Shown here piece by piece: positions 1-7,683 of a DNA stretch of 64,000 nt. Position 1 is the first letter of the stretch, and each line of letters starts with the position of its first letter. The notes under the pieces were generated by a model that had not been told where the DNA came from, did no database searches, and saw only the letters and a program-made list of their open reading frames with translations. The position numbers were made by a program, and so were the translations under genes. Source of the stretch: Guptibacillus hwajinpoensis (lineage in GTDB: Bacteria > Bacillota > Bacilli > Bacillales > Guptibacillaceae); the NCBI RefSeq assembly GCF_005144865.1, contig NZ_SWFM01000001.1:868001-932000 (forward strand), written 5' to 3'.

Positions 1-3000
1 AGGGTCGAACTTGTTAACCCTCCAATAACCGTTACACCAAGACCTTTTGAGATTAGTGCTCCACCTTCCAACCCAAACGCAAGTGGTGCTAATGCACCAA
101 TCGTTGCAAGAGCTGTCATGAGTATTGGACGAAGACGAGTTCCACCAGCTTCAAGCAGCGCTTCTCTAGTTGATAGCCCTTCTTTTTCCTTATGAATAAC
201 TCTGTCGATTAATACTATGGCATTAGTAACAACAATACCAATCAACATGAGCATTCCAATGAGAGAAGATATGCTGATTGTTTCTCCTGCTACTAATAAT
301 CCAACAAGACCACCGATAATGGTAAATGGAAGAGAGAACAGGATCGCAAGAGGAGCAAGGCCGCCTCCAAATGTAATAACAAGTACTAAATAAACAATGG
401 CAATAGCAGCAGCCATCGCAAGTCCAAGCTGTGTAAATGACTCATTAATATCTTGAGTGACTCCACCAAGCGTAACTTCAGATGAATCTGGTAAATCCAT
501 TTTATTAATCGCTTCTTGAACATCTGCTGATACTTTACCTACGTTATCATCAAGCACTTCAGCCGTTACATTGGCATATACCTTACCGGCCCGACGCGTG
601 ATTGTATTCGCTGATTTCCCTTCTTCAATTGTCGTCACATCACTTAGTGACACATCTAACCCAAGAGGTGATGAGAGTGACGTATCTTCGAGATCAGCTT
701 TATCTTCAAAAGTCTTCTTATCCACTTCAAGGACTACGTTGATTTCCTCTTCTTCCTTCTCGACAGTTGTCAGAACTGGTGCCTCACCTGTGTTGCGAAG
801 CTCCATTCCAATTTGACCTGCCGTTAAGCCGAGTTTGCTTAGCTTTTCTTGGTCAGCTACAACTGTGAACTGATCATAGGATTCGGAAATGCTAGAGCTG
901 ATATTAGTGAGATCTTCTTCTTTCTCAAGAACTGCTGTGACATCATCAACAACTGGACCAAGATCGCTCATTGTCTCTCCATTCACTACAAGGGTGATCT
1001 GGTTGCTGCCGCCTGAAGCTGAAACATCCTGATAGCCCCATTCCCCAGTCTTATTCATCGCTTTCAAATCCTCAAGTACATCTTTTCGTTCTTCTTCAAA
1101 TTCCTCAGAATCTTCATCATAACTAACAAAGAAAAGAACCTGGTTACTAGCGCCCGGATTCATAGGATTTTCTCCTCCAACCGAGTATTGAATTGTAGTA
1201 ACATCTTTCTTTTTAAGGAAGTAATCTTCCGCCTCAAGAGCGAGATCGTTAATCTCTTCCGTTGTTTGTCCTGGCTCAGGATTATATGTCGCAACAATCA
1301 TTTTCTGCTGATCAGATGGCAGGAAGCTTACTCCTACAATTGGCGCAAGAAAAAGGCTTCCAACTAATAATAGGATACTTGCTCCGAATGTAATGAGCTT
1401 ATGATTTAGCGTCCAATTCAATATGTTCTTATAGACATTTGCTAGACGACTATTGCCCTCTTCCTTCTGTTCATTTTCTGATCCTTTTTTCACTAATCCC
1501 TTCTTAAACAGGGAGTGTGCCAAAGCAGGAACAATCGTAATGGCTACAAGTAGCGAAGCAAGCAGTGCGAACACAATGGTAAGTGCGAAAGGTAAGAAAA
1601 GTTCTCCTACCGGCCCCTGAACTAACCCAAGCGGCAGAAACACTGCAATTGTTACAATTGTTGAAGACATTATAGGAATGAACATTTCCTTAGTTGCTGC
1701 AGTAATTAGTTCTTTTCCTTTCAGTTCTTCACCTTTAATCGCCATTCTTCTATAGATGTTCTCGATTACCACAATGGAATCATCCACCACTCGGCCAATC
1801 GCTACTGTCATAGCCCCTAGCGTCATAATATTTAACGTGATGTCAAGCTGATTCAATACTAGAAGGGCTATTAATAGACTTAATGGTATTGAAATGACTG
1901 AGATAATGGTTGAACGAATGTTACGTAAGAATAGCAAAATAATAAGAACTGCGAATATCGCCCCAATGATAGCTTTATTCAGCATGGTACTTACTGACTC
2001 TTCGATTGGTTCACCCTGATCAAATATGGTCACAATGTTTACATCGTTGTTTCTATCTTCAAGTGAAGCAATTTTATCCTTCACACCGTTTACAACGTCA
2101 ACCGTATTGGCATCAGCCGTTTTCGTAACCTGGATTCCAATAGATTCTTTACCGTTTGTACGTGAAATCGATTCTGCTTCACCTACTAATTCTATATTCG
2201 CCAGTTCCTTTAGCTTAACTGTAGAAACGGAAGGGGTTGAAGCTGTTTTAGTACTTTCTGGATCTTGCTTCATACCACTGCCAGAAGACCCTTCATTTGT
2301 GCCAGCTTCCGGCACTTGATTTCCACTCTTACTTTCTTGTGATGGAATAACTGGAATTTCTAAATTCTTAAGATCGTCAAGTGTAGAAACATTACCATCC
2401 ACTACAACTGCTTTCTTATATTCCTGAAATTCGTAAAGGCCAAGTGGCATCGTTACAACGGACCCCTTGATAATGTTCTTAACCGTTTCCTCGTCAAGAC
2501 CTGACTCTTCCAACTGTTCGTCTTTGAAAGAAATAGATACTTTCTCAATCTCTTGACCCGCGATAGAGACGGAAGAAACTCCCTCGACTGCTTCAATGGC
2601 AGGAAGAACATCTTCTTCTACTCTTTGTGTTAATTCTGTTAATGAACTATCCTTTTCAGAAACACTTAAAGACATAACAGGAAACGCATTAAAGCTCAGA
2701 CGGGATACGTCTGGATCCTGTACTTCATCAGGTAGCTGAAGACTTTGAAGGGTTTCCCTCACTTCATCTTCTGCTTCATCCATGTTCTTGCTAAAGTTGT
2801 ATTCTATTTGAATGTTCGATGCATTTTCAAATGAGGAAGAACTAACAACCTTTACTCCCGAAAGACTTTCCACCTTATTCTCAATAGGTTCTGACACCTT
2901 ATCTGATACTTCCTCTGGAGGTGCACCTGGATAAACTGTCGTAACAGAGACTAAAGGCGTATTAATATTCGGGATCGTCTCCATTTTCATATTGAATCCT

Positions 3001-3086
3001 GAATACAAACCCGCAACTGTAACAATAATTGTTAACAACCAGACTGCGAATTTATTATTCAATGAAAACTGAATCAGTTTCTTCAA
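1..3086 (-). CDS. swrC: RND-family multidrug/surfactin efflux pump, SwrC (YerP)-like, 3' end off the window
   Basis: Inner-membrane proton-driven exporter of the AcrB/RND superfamily. About 1,028 codons are present. The N-terminus has the usual first membrane segment followed by a long extracytoplasmic loop, and the last visible residues read ALISKGLGVTVIGGLTSS, a stretch found just before the final membrane helices, so only a few dozen residues are missing. The start is a TTG at 3086, preceded by GAAGGAGTG; no ATG fits as well. In Bacillus subtilis SwrC exports surfactin and its gene neighbours the TetR gene yerO. Here a YerO-like gene is divergent, which supports the call. Substrate in this organism is unknown. 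Confidence 0.9.
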   Translation of the reverse strand, partial: MKKLIQFSLNNKFAVWLLTIIVTVAGLYSGFNMKMETIPNINTPLVSVTTVYPGAPPEEVSDKVSEPIENKVESLSGVKVVSSSSFENASNIQIEYNFSKNMDEAEDEVRETLQSLQLPDEVQDPDVSRLSFNAFPVMSLSVSEKDSSLTELTQRVEEDVLPAIEAVEGVSSVSIAGQEIEKVSISFKDEQLEESGLDEETVKNIIKGSVVTMPLGLYEFQEYKKAVVVDGNVSTLDDLKNLEIPVIPSQESKSGNQVPEAGTNEGSSGSGMKQDPESTKTASTPSVSTVKLKELANIELVGEAESISRTNGKESIGIQVTKTADANTVDVVNGVKDKIASLEDRNNDVNIVTIFDQGEPIEESVSTMLNKAIIGAIFAVLIILLFLRNIRSTIISVISIPLSLLIALLVLNQLDITLNIMTLGAMTVAIGRVVDDSIVVIENIYRRMAIKGEELKGKELITAATKEMFIPIMSSTIVTIAVFLPLGLVQGPVGELFLPFALTIVFALLASLLVAITIVPALAHSLFKKGLVKKGSENEQKEEGNSRLANVYKNILNWTLNHKLITFGASILLLVGSLFLAPIVGVSFLPSDQQKMIVATYNPEPGQTTEEINDLALEAEDYFLKKKDVTTIQYSVGGENPMNPGASNQVLFFVSYDEDSEEFEEERKDVLEDLKAMNKTGEWGYQDVSASGGSNQITLVVNGETMSDLGPVVDDVTAVLEKEEDLTNISSSISESYDQFTVVADQEKLSKLGLTAGQIGMELRNTGEAPVLTTVEKEEEEINVVLEVDKKTFEDKADLEDTSLSSPLGLDVSLSDVTTIEEGKSANTITRRAGKVYANVTAEVLDDNVGKVSADVQEAINKMDLPDSSEVTLGGVTQDINESFTQLGLAMAAAIAIVYLVLVITFGGGLAPLAILFSLPFTIIGGLVGLLVAGETISISSLIGMLMLIGIVVTNAIVLIDRVIHKEKEGLSTREALLEAGGTRLRPILMTALATIGALAPLAFGLEGGALISKGLGVTVIGGLTSST

Positions 3087-3121
3087 ACTACGTTCACTCC
3101 TTCTCAACTAACAATTATGAC

Positions 3122-3170
3122 TGACCGGTCATTATAGGATTACTATACGGAATAAAAGGAACTATTTCAA
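3122..3170 (-). promoter_or_regulatory. Promoter of the RND pump gene with palindromic operator
   Basis: On the minus strand a -35 TTGAAA (3165-3170) and -10 TATAGT (3142-3147) are separated by 17 bp. The perfect palindrome TGACCGGTCA lies at 3122-3131, just downstream of the expected start point. Its half-site TGACC also occurs in the palindrome in front of the divergent TetR gene, so this is probably that regulator's operator. Confidence 0.6.
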
Positions 3171-3243
3171 GAGATAACTCCTACCGATTGAATTTATATT
3201 ATTATAGAAAATGAACGAATTAGTAATACTTCAGCAACAATGA

Positions 3244-3268
3244 TATACTATTATTGACCAATTGGTCA
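3244..3268 (+). promoter_or_regulatory. Putative -10 and operator of the TetR gene
   Basis: A TATACT -10 box (3244-3249) with a poor -35 is followed by the perfect palindrome TGACCAATTGGTCA (3255-3268). It carries the same TGACC/GGTCA half-sites as the palindrome at 3122-3131 but with a 4-bp spacer, consistent with autoregulation by the TetR protein encoded downstream. Confidence 0.5.
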
Positions 3269-3312
3269 CAAGTAGCCTGACAATATTTTAAGTTGTCGAA
3301 CTGAGGTGTGAC

Positions 3313-4191
3313 ATGAATGAAAAAAAGAAATTGATTCTTGAAACGGCTATGCAGCTATTCGCAAAAAAAGGATTCCACTCAACTTCTATACAGGAAATTG
3401 CCAATGAAAGTGGAATATCTAAAGGAGCCGTTTACCTGCACTTCCAATCAAAAGATGATGTACTATACTCCATTTTTTCTTATTATTACGAAAAACTACA
3501 ACAAAAGATATCTGAAGCAAAACTAGATTCTTATACACCAGAAGAACGTCTACAGAAGCTTCTTCAAGCACAAGCGCAAGAGATTTTACATCATAAAGAG
3601 TTTATTATTATGCAATTTAGGGAACAAGCTATTGCGATGAACAAAGAAATTGATGAGTTAATTATGAAGATTAGAATTGACTCTCTTCAAACGTTAGCAA
3701 GCGGTCTTAAAGACTTATATGGAGAAAGAATTACCCCCATTCTCCCTGACTGTGTCCTCCTACTCGATGGGATGTTCTCTTCTTACATGAAGTTAATCGT
3801 TTTACAAGACATCGAATTAAATGTAGAAGAGCTACCAACCTTTATTATGAGTAGAATGCATGACGTAGTAGAAGGAATGTTAAGGAACCACACAAAACCT
3901 TTCCTTTCTCTCGATCAAGCCTATTCCATCTATCAAGAAACTCAGTCAGGCGCATGCGAACAAAAGTCCCCAATAATTCTATTAAGTGAAATGGAAACAG
4001 CGATTAATCAGTTAACGATTAAGGATAGCAGAAAAAATGAGTTAATCGAAACCGTTCGATTTCTTATGAAAGAACTTGAGAACGAAAGACCGCGCCGTTT
4101 CATTTTTAGAGGGATGCTTCACCAGTTTGAAGGAGTTTCTGAACTCGATTCATATACAACTGACCTTGTTGATGCACTAGACCTTGAATAG
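3313..4191 (+). CDS. yerO: TetR/AcrR-family transcriptional regulator, YerO-like
   Basis: Predicted 292-residue repressor. Residues about 8-55 form the TetR helix-turn-helix (GFHSTSIQEIANESGISKG), followed by a large helical ligand-binding domain. The length matches YerO rather than the usual 190-200 residue TetR protein. The ATG is preceded by GAGGTG. It is divergent from the RND pump gene, and palindromic TGACC/GGTCA sites sit at both promoters, so repression of the pump and of itself is inferred. The inducing ligand is unknown. Confidence 0.85.
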   Translation: MNEKKKLILETAMQLFAKKGFHSTSIQEIANESGISKGAVYLHFQSKDDVLYSIFSYYYEKLQQKISEAKLDSYTPEERLQKLLQAQAQEILHHKEFIIMQFREQAIAMNKEIDELIMKIRIDSLQTLASGLKDLYGERITPILPDCVLLLDGMFSSYMKLIVLQDIELNVEELPTFIMSRMHDVVEGMLRNHTKPFLSLDQAYSIYQETQSGACEQKSPIILLSEMETAINQLTIKDSRKNELIETVRFLMKELENERPRRFIFRGMLHQFEGVSELDSYTTDLVDALDLE

Positions 4192-4219
4192 TATGACAAA
4201 ATCGTGGAGGTGGAAGATT

Positions 4220-4318
4220 GTGAAAGAGCCGCTCCTGACAAAAGAAGAGTTAAGACGCATTGTTCGCGAACTTCAATTAAAAGGAATTAATGCCCAGCTT
4301 TGCTATCGAAAAGCTTAG
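4220..4318 (+). CDS. Very small hypothetical protein (32 aa)
   Basis: A GTG-initiated frame of 32 codons with a good ribosome binding site (GGAGGTGG) directly follows the TetR gene by 28 bp and ends 11 bp before a strong intrinsic terminator. The product is charged and probably helical (KEELRRIVRELQLKGINAQL), with a single Cys near the end. I do not recognise a family. The start site, position and terminator make it more likely a real short gene at the end of the TetR transcript than chance, but this is unproven. Confidence 0.45.
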   Translation: MKEPLLTKEELRRIVRELQLKGINAQLCYRKA

Positions 4319-4329
4319 CTTCTCTCCCC

Positions 4330-4357
4330 AAACGATCTGACGACAGATCGTTTTTTT
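4330..4357 (+). terminator. Intrinsic terminator after the TetR/small-ORF unit
   Basis: Ten-base-pair stem (4330-4339 with 4344-4353), loop ACGA, followed by a run of T. Confidence 0.9.
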
Positions 4358-4379
4358 GTTTGAGGCTGTTTCGGCCTGT

Positions 4380-4477
4380 TACTTTAAGAGTAGTAGTTGA
4401 GTTCCAGTCGAGGACTTTCGGCTCCTCTCAATTTTGAAGTTTGAATTTTTCTATACAAATCCAACAATCTTTTAGAA
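4380..4477. repeat. Degenerate copy of the dispersed foldback repeat
   Basis: The segment retains a worn version of the repeat's outer part (GAGTTCCAGTCGAGGACTTTC) and the end sequence CAATCTTTTAGAAA, which abuts the next full copy in opposite orientation. Confidence 0.45.
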
Positions 4478-4714
4478 AGGCTCTTTTCTAAAAGATTGTA
4501 GCTTTTAAAAGATTTACCTATAGAGAACACCACTTAGTTGTTTGGAGCGGAAGGATGCTCGACTCCTGCGGGACTAGCGGGACAGGTGAGACCCCACAGG
4601 AGCGTTAGCGACGAGGAGGCTCACCGCCCGCCCCGCGGAAAGCGAGCATCCTGGAGCGGAAATCAATCGCTCTCTATAGCAACATAGTATACGAAAAGAG
4701 CCTTTAGAAAAGAG
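4478..4714. repeat. Dispersed GC-rich foldback repeat, full copy R1
   Basis: About 237 bp. The ends carry inverted AGGCTCTTTTC. The GC-rich core can fold on itself: GGATGCTCG with CGAGCATCC, GCGGG with CCCGC and GGTGAG with CTCACC. Related copies or remnants occur at about 14.3, 22.2, 22.4, 25.8, 29.3, 40.5, 51.7 and 57.7 kb, always between genes. I saw no protein-coding capacity. The function is unknown. Confidence 0.85.
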
Positions 4715-4916
4715 ATTTGTTTTAAAACTACCGAATTGGTAATTATAGCTATACTCAAGGATTCAAATAACCAGTCCCTCCATTAATCGTTTGCTGTTTA
4801 CCTCTTACTATACTCCTTTTATTATCTGTTTCCTCAAATGACACTTGTACTCTGATCGCTTATCTTCTACTTACCGACGGAATACTGGATGGGTGCACCC
4901 TCTCTGGAGAAATAAG

Positions 4917-5393
4917 TTGAAAGATACAGAATTTGAAGATTTAGCCATTCGTTTTACCCCTCTAATTAAAAACCAAATCAAAAAAATGAACTTAACACAT
5001 GAGTACGAAAAATATAAACAAGATGCTCTTATCGCTCTATGGGAATGTTCAAAGAACTACGATGAAACAAAAGGAAGCTTCTCAGCTTTTGCTTATGTAA
5101 AAGTACGCGGCAAGCTCTTAGATGCCTGTAGAAAAGAGATTCGAGTCTATAAGCAGCTTCAAACACAATACGTGTGGGAAGACCATGCAGACTCTTACTC
5201 TGTACCTCACTACAATTCTGATTTAGAAAGGTACAAAAATGGCTTGACCGACAAACAAAATAAATGGCTGCAACAAGCAATAGAACAGGAAAAATCGTTG
5301 AAGGATATTGCGTTCACAGAAGGAGTAAGTATTGAGGCAGTGAAATCATGGAGAAAAAGCGCGTTATCAAAACTAAGAAAGCAATTTAAATAG
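4917..5393 (+). CDS. Sigma-70 family RNA polymerase sigma factor-like protein
   Basis: 158-residue protein with a region-2-like N-terminal half (YKQDALIALWECSKNYDETKG, FAYVKVRGKLLDACR) and a C-terminal helix-turn-helix of the region-4 type (LKDIAFTEGVSIEAVKSWRKSALSKLRK). An upstream in-frame TTG at 4845 lacks a ribosome binding site, whereas the TTG at 4917 has TGGAGA 10 bp before it, so I choose 4917. It resembles the small sigma-like regulators of Bacillus such as phage-type control factors. No anti-sigma gene is adjacent, and its target promoters are not visible. Confidence 0.75.
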   Translation: MKDTEFEDLAIRFTPLIKNQIKKMNLTHEYEKYKQDALIALWECSKNYDETKGSFSAFAYVKVRGKLLDACRKEIRVYKQLQTQYVWEDHADSYSVPHYNSDLERYKNGLTDKQNKWLQQAIEQEKSLKDIAFTEGVSIEAVKSWRKSALSKLRKQFK

Positions 5394-5473
5394 ACTGTTT
5401 TCAGAGAGATTGTTTCTATAGTAGTAGTGTTTGATTATTAATAGGCAATGCTGCAGAACTGTAAAGAAATAAA

Positions 5474-5499
5474 AAAACACTCCGTAAACGGAGTGTTTT
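5474..5499. terminator. Bidirectional terminator between the sigma-like gene and rpmE2
   Basis: Eleven-base-pair stem (5474-5484 with 5489-5499) with a TAAA loop and A/T tracts on both sides; it serves the converging genes. Confidence 0.85.
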
Positions 5500-5508
5500 C
5501 TATTTCTA

Positions 5509-5751
5509 CTAGCGGTTGTATTTCTTTTTGAACTTCTCAACACGACCACCAGCATCGTTAAAGCGTTGCTGACCAGTGTAGAATGGGTGTGATTCAGAAC
5601 TGATATCAACTTTGATTAGTGGATATTCGCTACCGTCTTCCCACTCAATTGTTTCGTTAGATCCCATAGTAGAACCAGTTAGAAACTTAAAACCAGTACT
5701 AACGTCTAAAAATACAACTTGCTGGTATTTTGGATGGATTCCTTCCTTCAT
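5509..5751 (-). CDS. rpmE2: 50S ribosomal protein L31, type B
   Basis: 80-residue ribosomal protein L31. It starts [14 protein letters not shown] and contains the family block [13 protein letters not shown]. It lacks the CxxC zinc-binding pair, so it is the zinc-independent type B form, which in B. subtilis (YtiA) replaces the zinc form during zinc starvation under Zur control. The ATG at 5751 has a near-perfect AAAGGAGGT site; longer in-frame reading upstream would cover the leader RNA. No obvious Zur box (TCGTAAT inverted repeat) was found. Confidence 0.95.
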   Translation of the reverse strand: MKEGIHPKYQQVVFLDVSTGFKFLTGSTMGSNETIEWEDGSEYPLIKVDISSESHPFYTGQQRFNDAGGRVEKFKKKYNR

Positions 5752-5779
5752 TGCTAGACCTCCTTTATCAATCAAATCA

Positions 5780-5796
5780 TCATTTACGTTAAATGA
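5780..5796. promoter_or_regulatory. 17-bp inverted repeat in the rpmE2 leader
   Basis: TCATTTA-CGT-TAAATGA is a perfect 7-3-7 inverted repeat 29 bp upstream of the rpmE2 start. It has the size of an operator but does not match the Zur consensus as I know it. It could also be a small hairpin in the leader RNA. Confidence 0.35.
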
Positions 5797-5816
5797 ATGG
5801 TATAGAAATAAACAGA

Positions 5817-5889
5817 GGTTTGGACCCAAATTCCATTGGGCACCAAAACCCGTCCTTTCTAGTATATAATTTTTATTCCATATGTTCAA
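5817..5889 (-). promoter_or_regulatory. rpmE2 promoter and start-proximal leader hairpin
   Basis: On the minus strand TTGAAC (5884-5889), a 17-bp spacer and TATACT (5861-5866) form a good SigA promoter. Transcription should begin near 5854, immediately before a strong hairpin at 5817-5850 (GGTTTTGG pairing with CCAAACC, CCCAA with TTGGG). A leader of about 100 nt beginning with a hairpin suits an autoregulatory ribosomal-protein leader. Stretch 5752-6087 holds no gene besides these elements. Confidence 0.5.
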
Positions 5890-6087
5890 ACATTGAATGC
5901 AAGTTTTTAAAGAAATTTCAGTTACGCTATGTATGTTATGTTCAACACGTGGTTCAAAAGTACTTATTTAACAGAAAATAAAGAATATTTACGTATCTAT
6001 TGAACGAATTTTGCAAAAATGATTGACGATCATGTGTCTGATTTGTCATGATAAGTGTATAGACTAAAGAACGAGGAGGCTGTTGAA

Positions 6088-6255
6088 ATGAATGATGCAG
6101 TTCGTGAGGAATTAGTACTTATTCAACAAATTCGTGATTGTATTAAGGAATTTCAAAATGATTACCCTCCAGTTGTAAAGGAAGCGATTTTTCATTCTAT
6201 TCAGAGGTTAACTTCTAAGTTGGTTGACGGAGGCCAAACGTTGATAGGAAGTTAG
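6088..6255 (+). CDS. Small hypothetical protein (55 aa)
   Basis: ATG at 6088 with AGGAGG eight bases upstream; a longer in-frame start at 6055 has no such site. The product is acidic and helical (VREELVLIQQIRDCIKEFQ) and I do not recognise a family. Its 3' end overlaps the 3' end of the Spo0E-like gene on the other strand by 48 bp, a tail-to-tail arrangement that could affect both messages. Confidence 0.55.
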   Translation: MNDAVREELVLIQQIRDCIKEFQNDYPPVVKEAIFHSIQRLTSKLVDGGQTLIGS

Positions 6256-6396
6256 GAGATCATCTAGCTCCTGACTACATTGCAATGTTTCTTCGTGAGA
6301 AATACCCTTCTCTGTACCAATTTCAATCATCTCTTCTTGCTTACGCTTTATCCAGTGAAGCAACTCTTCTTTTGTATCCTGTTTAATATATAACAA
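6208..6396 (-). CDS. Spo0E-like aspartyl-phosphate phosphatase
   Basis: 62-residue protein with the Spo0E family signature near the C-terminus (CSQELDDLLTSYQ; family pattern SxELDxLL). Proteins of this family dephosphorylate Spo0A~P and delay sporulation. It starts with TTG and has AAGGAGG about 11 bases upstream. It is tail-to-tail with the small gene on the plus strand. The motif is clear; its target is inferred from the family. Confidence 0.75.
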   Translation of the reverse strand: MLYIKQDTKEELLHWIKRKQEEMIEIGTEKGISHEETLQCSQELDDLLTSYQRLASVNQLRS

Positions 6397-6551
6397 GGTT
6401 CGTCACCCCTCCTTCTCTTACGTACAAAACTATTATCCAAATTTTCCTATACTTTGTGAAGGCTTTCGCCAAAACTAGACAAAAACTCTCTGTTTGTGCT
6501 GTTAAGTTGTTCGTTAAACTATTCGTATCAGTTCTCAATATAAGTCCATTC

Positions 6552-6589
6552 TTTTAATAAAAATAACAGCTTCAGGAATTGAAGCTGTT
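6552..6589 (-). terminator. Intrinsic terminator after the FbpA-like gene
   Basis: Ten-base-pair stem (6565-6574 with 6580-6589) overlapping the stop codon, followed on the minus strand by a T-rich stretch. Confidence 0.8.
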
Positions 6590-6764
6590 AGGAACTAATT
6601 TTTGTAGAAAGAACTTGAAGGGAGTCTCTTGTAATAGACAAATAATAATAGAATAACTCCGTCCTTGAACATTCATATAGCTGTTTATGCTGAACTTTAT
6701 AGATTCCTTTCTCTAGTAGGTGTACAATCAATTCTTCTTTTGTATGAGATGAAACTCTCTCCAT
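6588..6764 (-). CDS. FbpA-family small protein (Fur-regulated basic protein-like)
   Basis: 58-residue protein. The core ELIVHLLEKGIYKVQHKQLY followed by a Leu/Glu segment matches the FbpA (DUF3940) family, whose founding member in B. subtilis is an iron-limitation-induced helper of the FsrA small RNA. The ATG has GGAGGAT directly upstream and follows the DUF421 gene by 12 bp, so the two are probably cotranscribed. I see no clear Fur box at the operon start, so iron control is not shown here. Confidence 0.65.
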   Translation of the reverse strand: MERVSSHTKEELIVHLLEKGIYKVQHKQLYECSRTELFYYYLSITRDSLQVLSTKISS

Positions 6765-6776
6765 AACTATCCTCCA

Positions 6777-7478
6777 TTAATCTTCATCCTGCTGAACCCC
6801 GTCCTGATAATAATCCAATGATAGCTTACCATCAGAATGAAGTTGGGCAAGAAAGACATCTTCCACTTTAACATGTTTATCTGCAAGTATGCCTTGAAGC
6901 CACTCTGTGCTTCTGCCCACTTTTTTGACCATGTCTTCCATTATTTGACCATCCATTATGATTGTTTTTGGTTCTTTGTCTTCGGGTAGTTGAAGCCATA
7001 ATTCAGATGGTTTTACAGCTCTATAATCTCGTTTAAGTAGCACACTTAACTCACCGTCAGCTTCAAGAAGTGCAAATTCTACCTCCCGAACAGAGAAAAC
7101 ATTTTTTTTACGCAGCATTTCTAGCAGTTCATCTGAAGTAAAACGTTCCTTCTTCAGATTACCTTCAAGAATATTGCCATCTTTAATAAATACCCTTGCT
7201 TTGCCTTCTACAATATCCCTTACTTTCTTATTCTTTAGAGAAATATAGCTAAGAAAGATTGAAATGAGCGTCCAGACTAAAATACTTGTTACTCCGTTTA
7301 TTAAATTTGCTTCCGCATCCATCGATAAGCTACCTGCAATATCACCTATAATAATTCCCACAATATATTCAAAGTAAGAAAGCTTGGATAGTTGCTTTTT
7401 ACCTAATAGCTTTGTAATGATAAATAAACCTGCAAGGATTAACAGTGACCTTAGGACAATTTCAATCCAATCACCCAT
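6777..7478 (-). CDS. DUF421 membrane protein, YetF/YdfR family
   Basis: 233 residues. Three membrane helices occupy about residues 8-80 (LLILAGLFIITKLLGKKQLS is the typical first one), followed by the cytoplasmic two-part DUF421 domain (TSDELLEMLRKKNVFSVREVEFALLEADGELSVLLK). Family members such as YetF are linked to the spore and cell envelope, but the biochemical role is unknown. It is followed closely by the FbpA-like gene. Two GATAAT hexamers near 7545-7560 are reminiscent of Fur-box halves but do not form a good site. Confidence 0.85.
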   Translation of the reverse strand: MGDWIEIVLRSLLILAGLFIITKLLGKKQLSKLSYFEYIVGIIIGDIAGSLSMDAEANLINGVTSILVWTLISIFLSYISLKNKKVRDIVEGKARVFIKDGNILEGNLKKERFTSDELLEMLRKKNVFSVREVEFALLEADGELSVLLKRDYRAVKPSELWLQLPEDKEPKTIIMDGQIMEDMVKKVGRSTEWLQGILADKHVKVEDVFLAQLHSDGKLSLDYYQDGVQQDED

Positions 7479-7683
7479 CGTCTAATTCCCCTTTAAATGA
7501 AATTAAAAACCTATTTTCTCTCCATATTTCCTTATTTTGTCCATTATCAATTAGAATTATCCAATTTAAGTGGCCACTCCAAACGGTTTAAAAACTTCAA
7601 ATACGTTCTCTATACACACATCAATCAATACGGTAAGATGAGAAAAGCAAACGAACTTCTTGCGAGATAGAAAGGAAGATACG

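Noticed and set aside
4845..4916. Longer N-terminus for the sigma-like protein starting at TTG 4845
   Set aside because: No ribosome binding site precedes it, while the in-frame TTG at 4917 has one at normal distance and family similarity begins after it.
5752..5889. N-terminal extension of L31 back to 5889
   Set aside because: L31 proteins start at MKEGIHP; the extension overlaps the promoter and leader hairpin.
7542..7562. Fur box upstream of the DUF421/FbpA-like operon
   Set aside because: Two GATAAT hexamers are present, but their spacing and second halves do not form a 7-1-7 Fur site.
7600..7683. LexA (SOS) box upstream of recQ
   Set aside because: CGAAC is present near 7650, but the required GTTCG half at the right spacing is absent.
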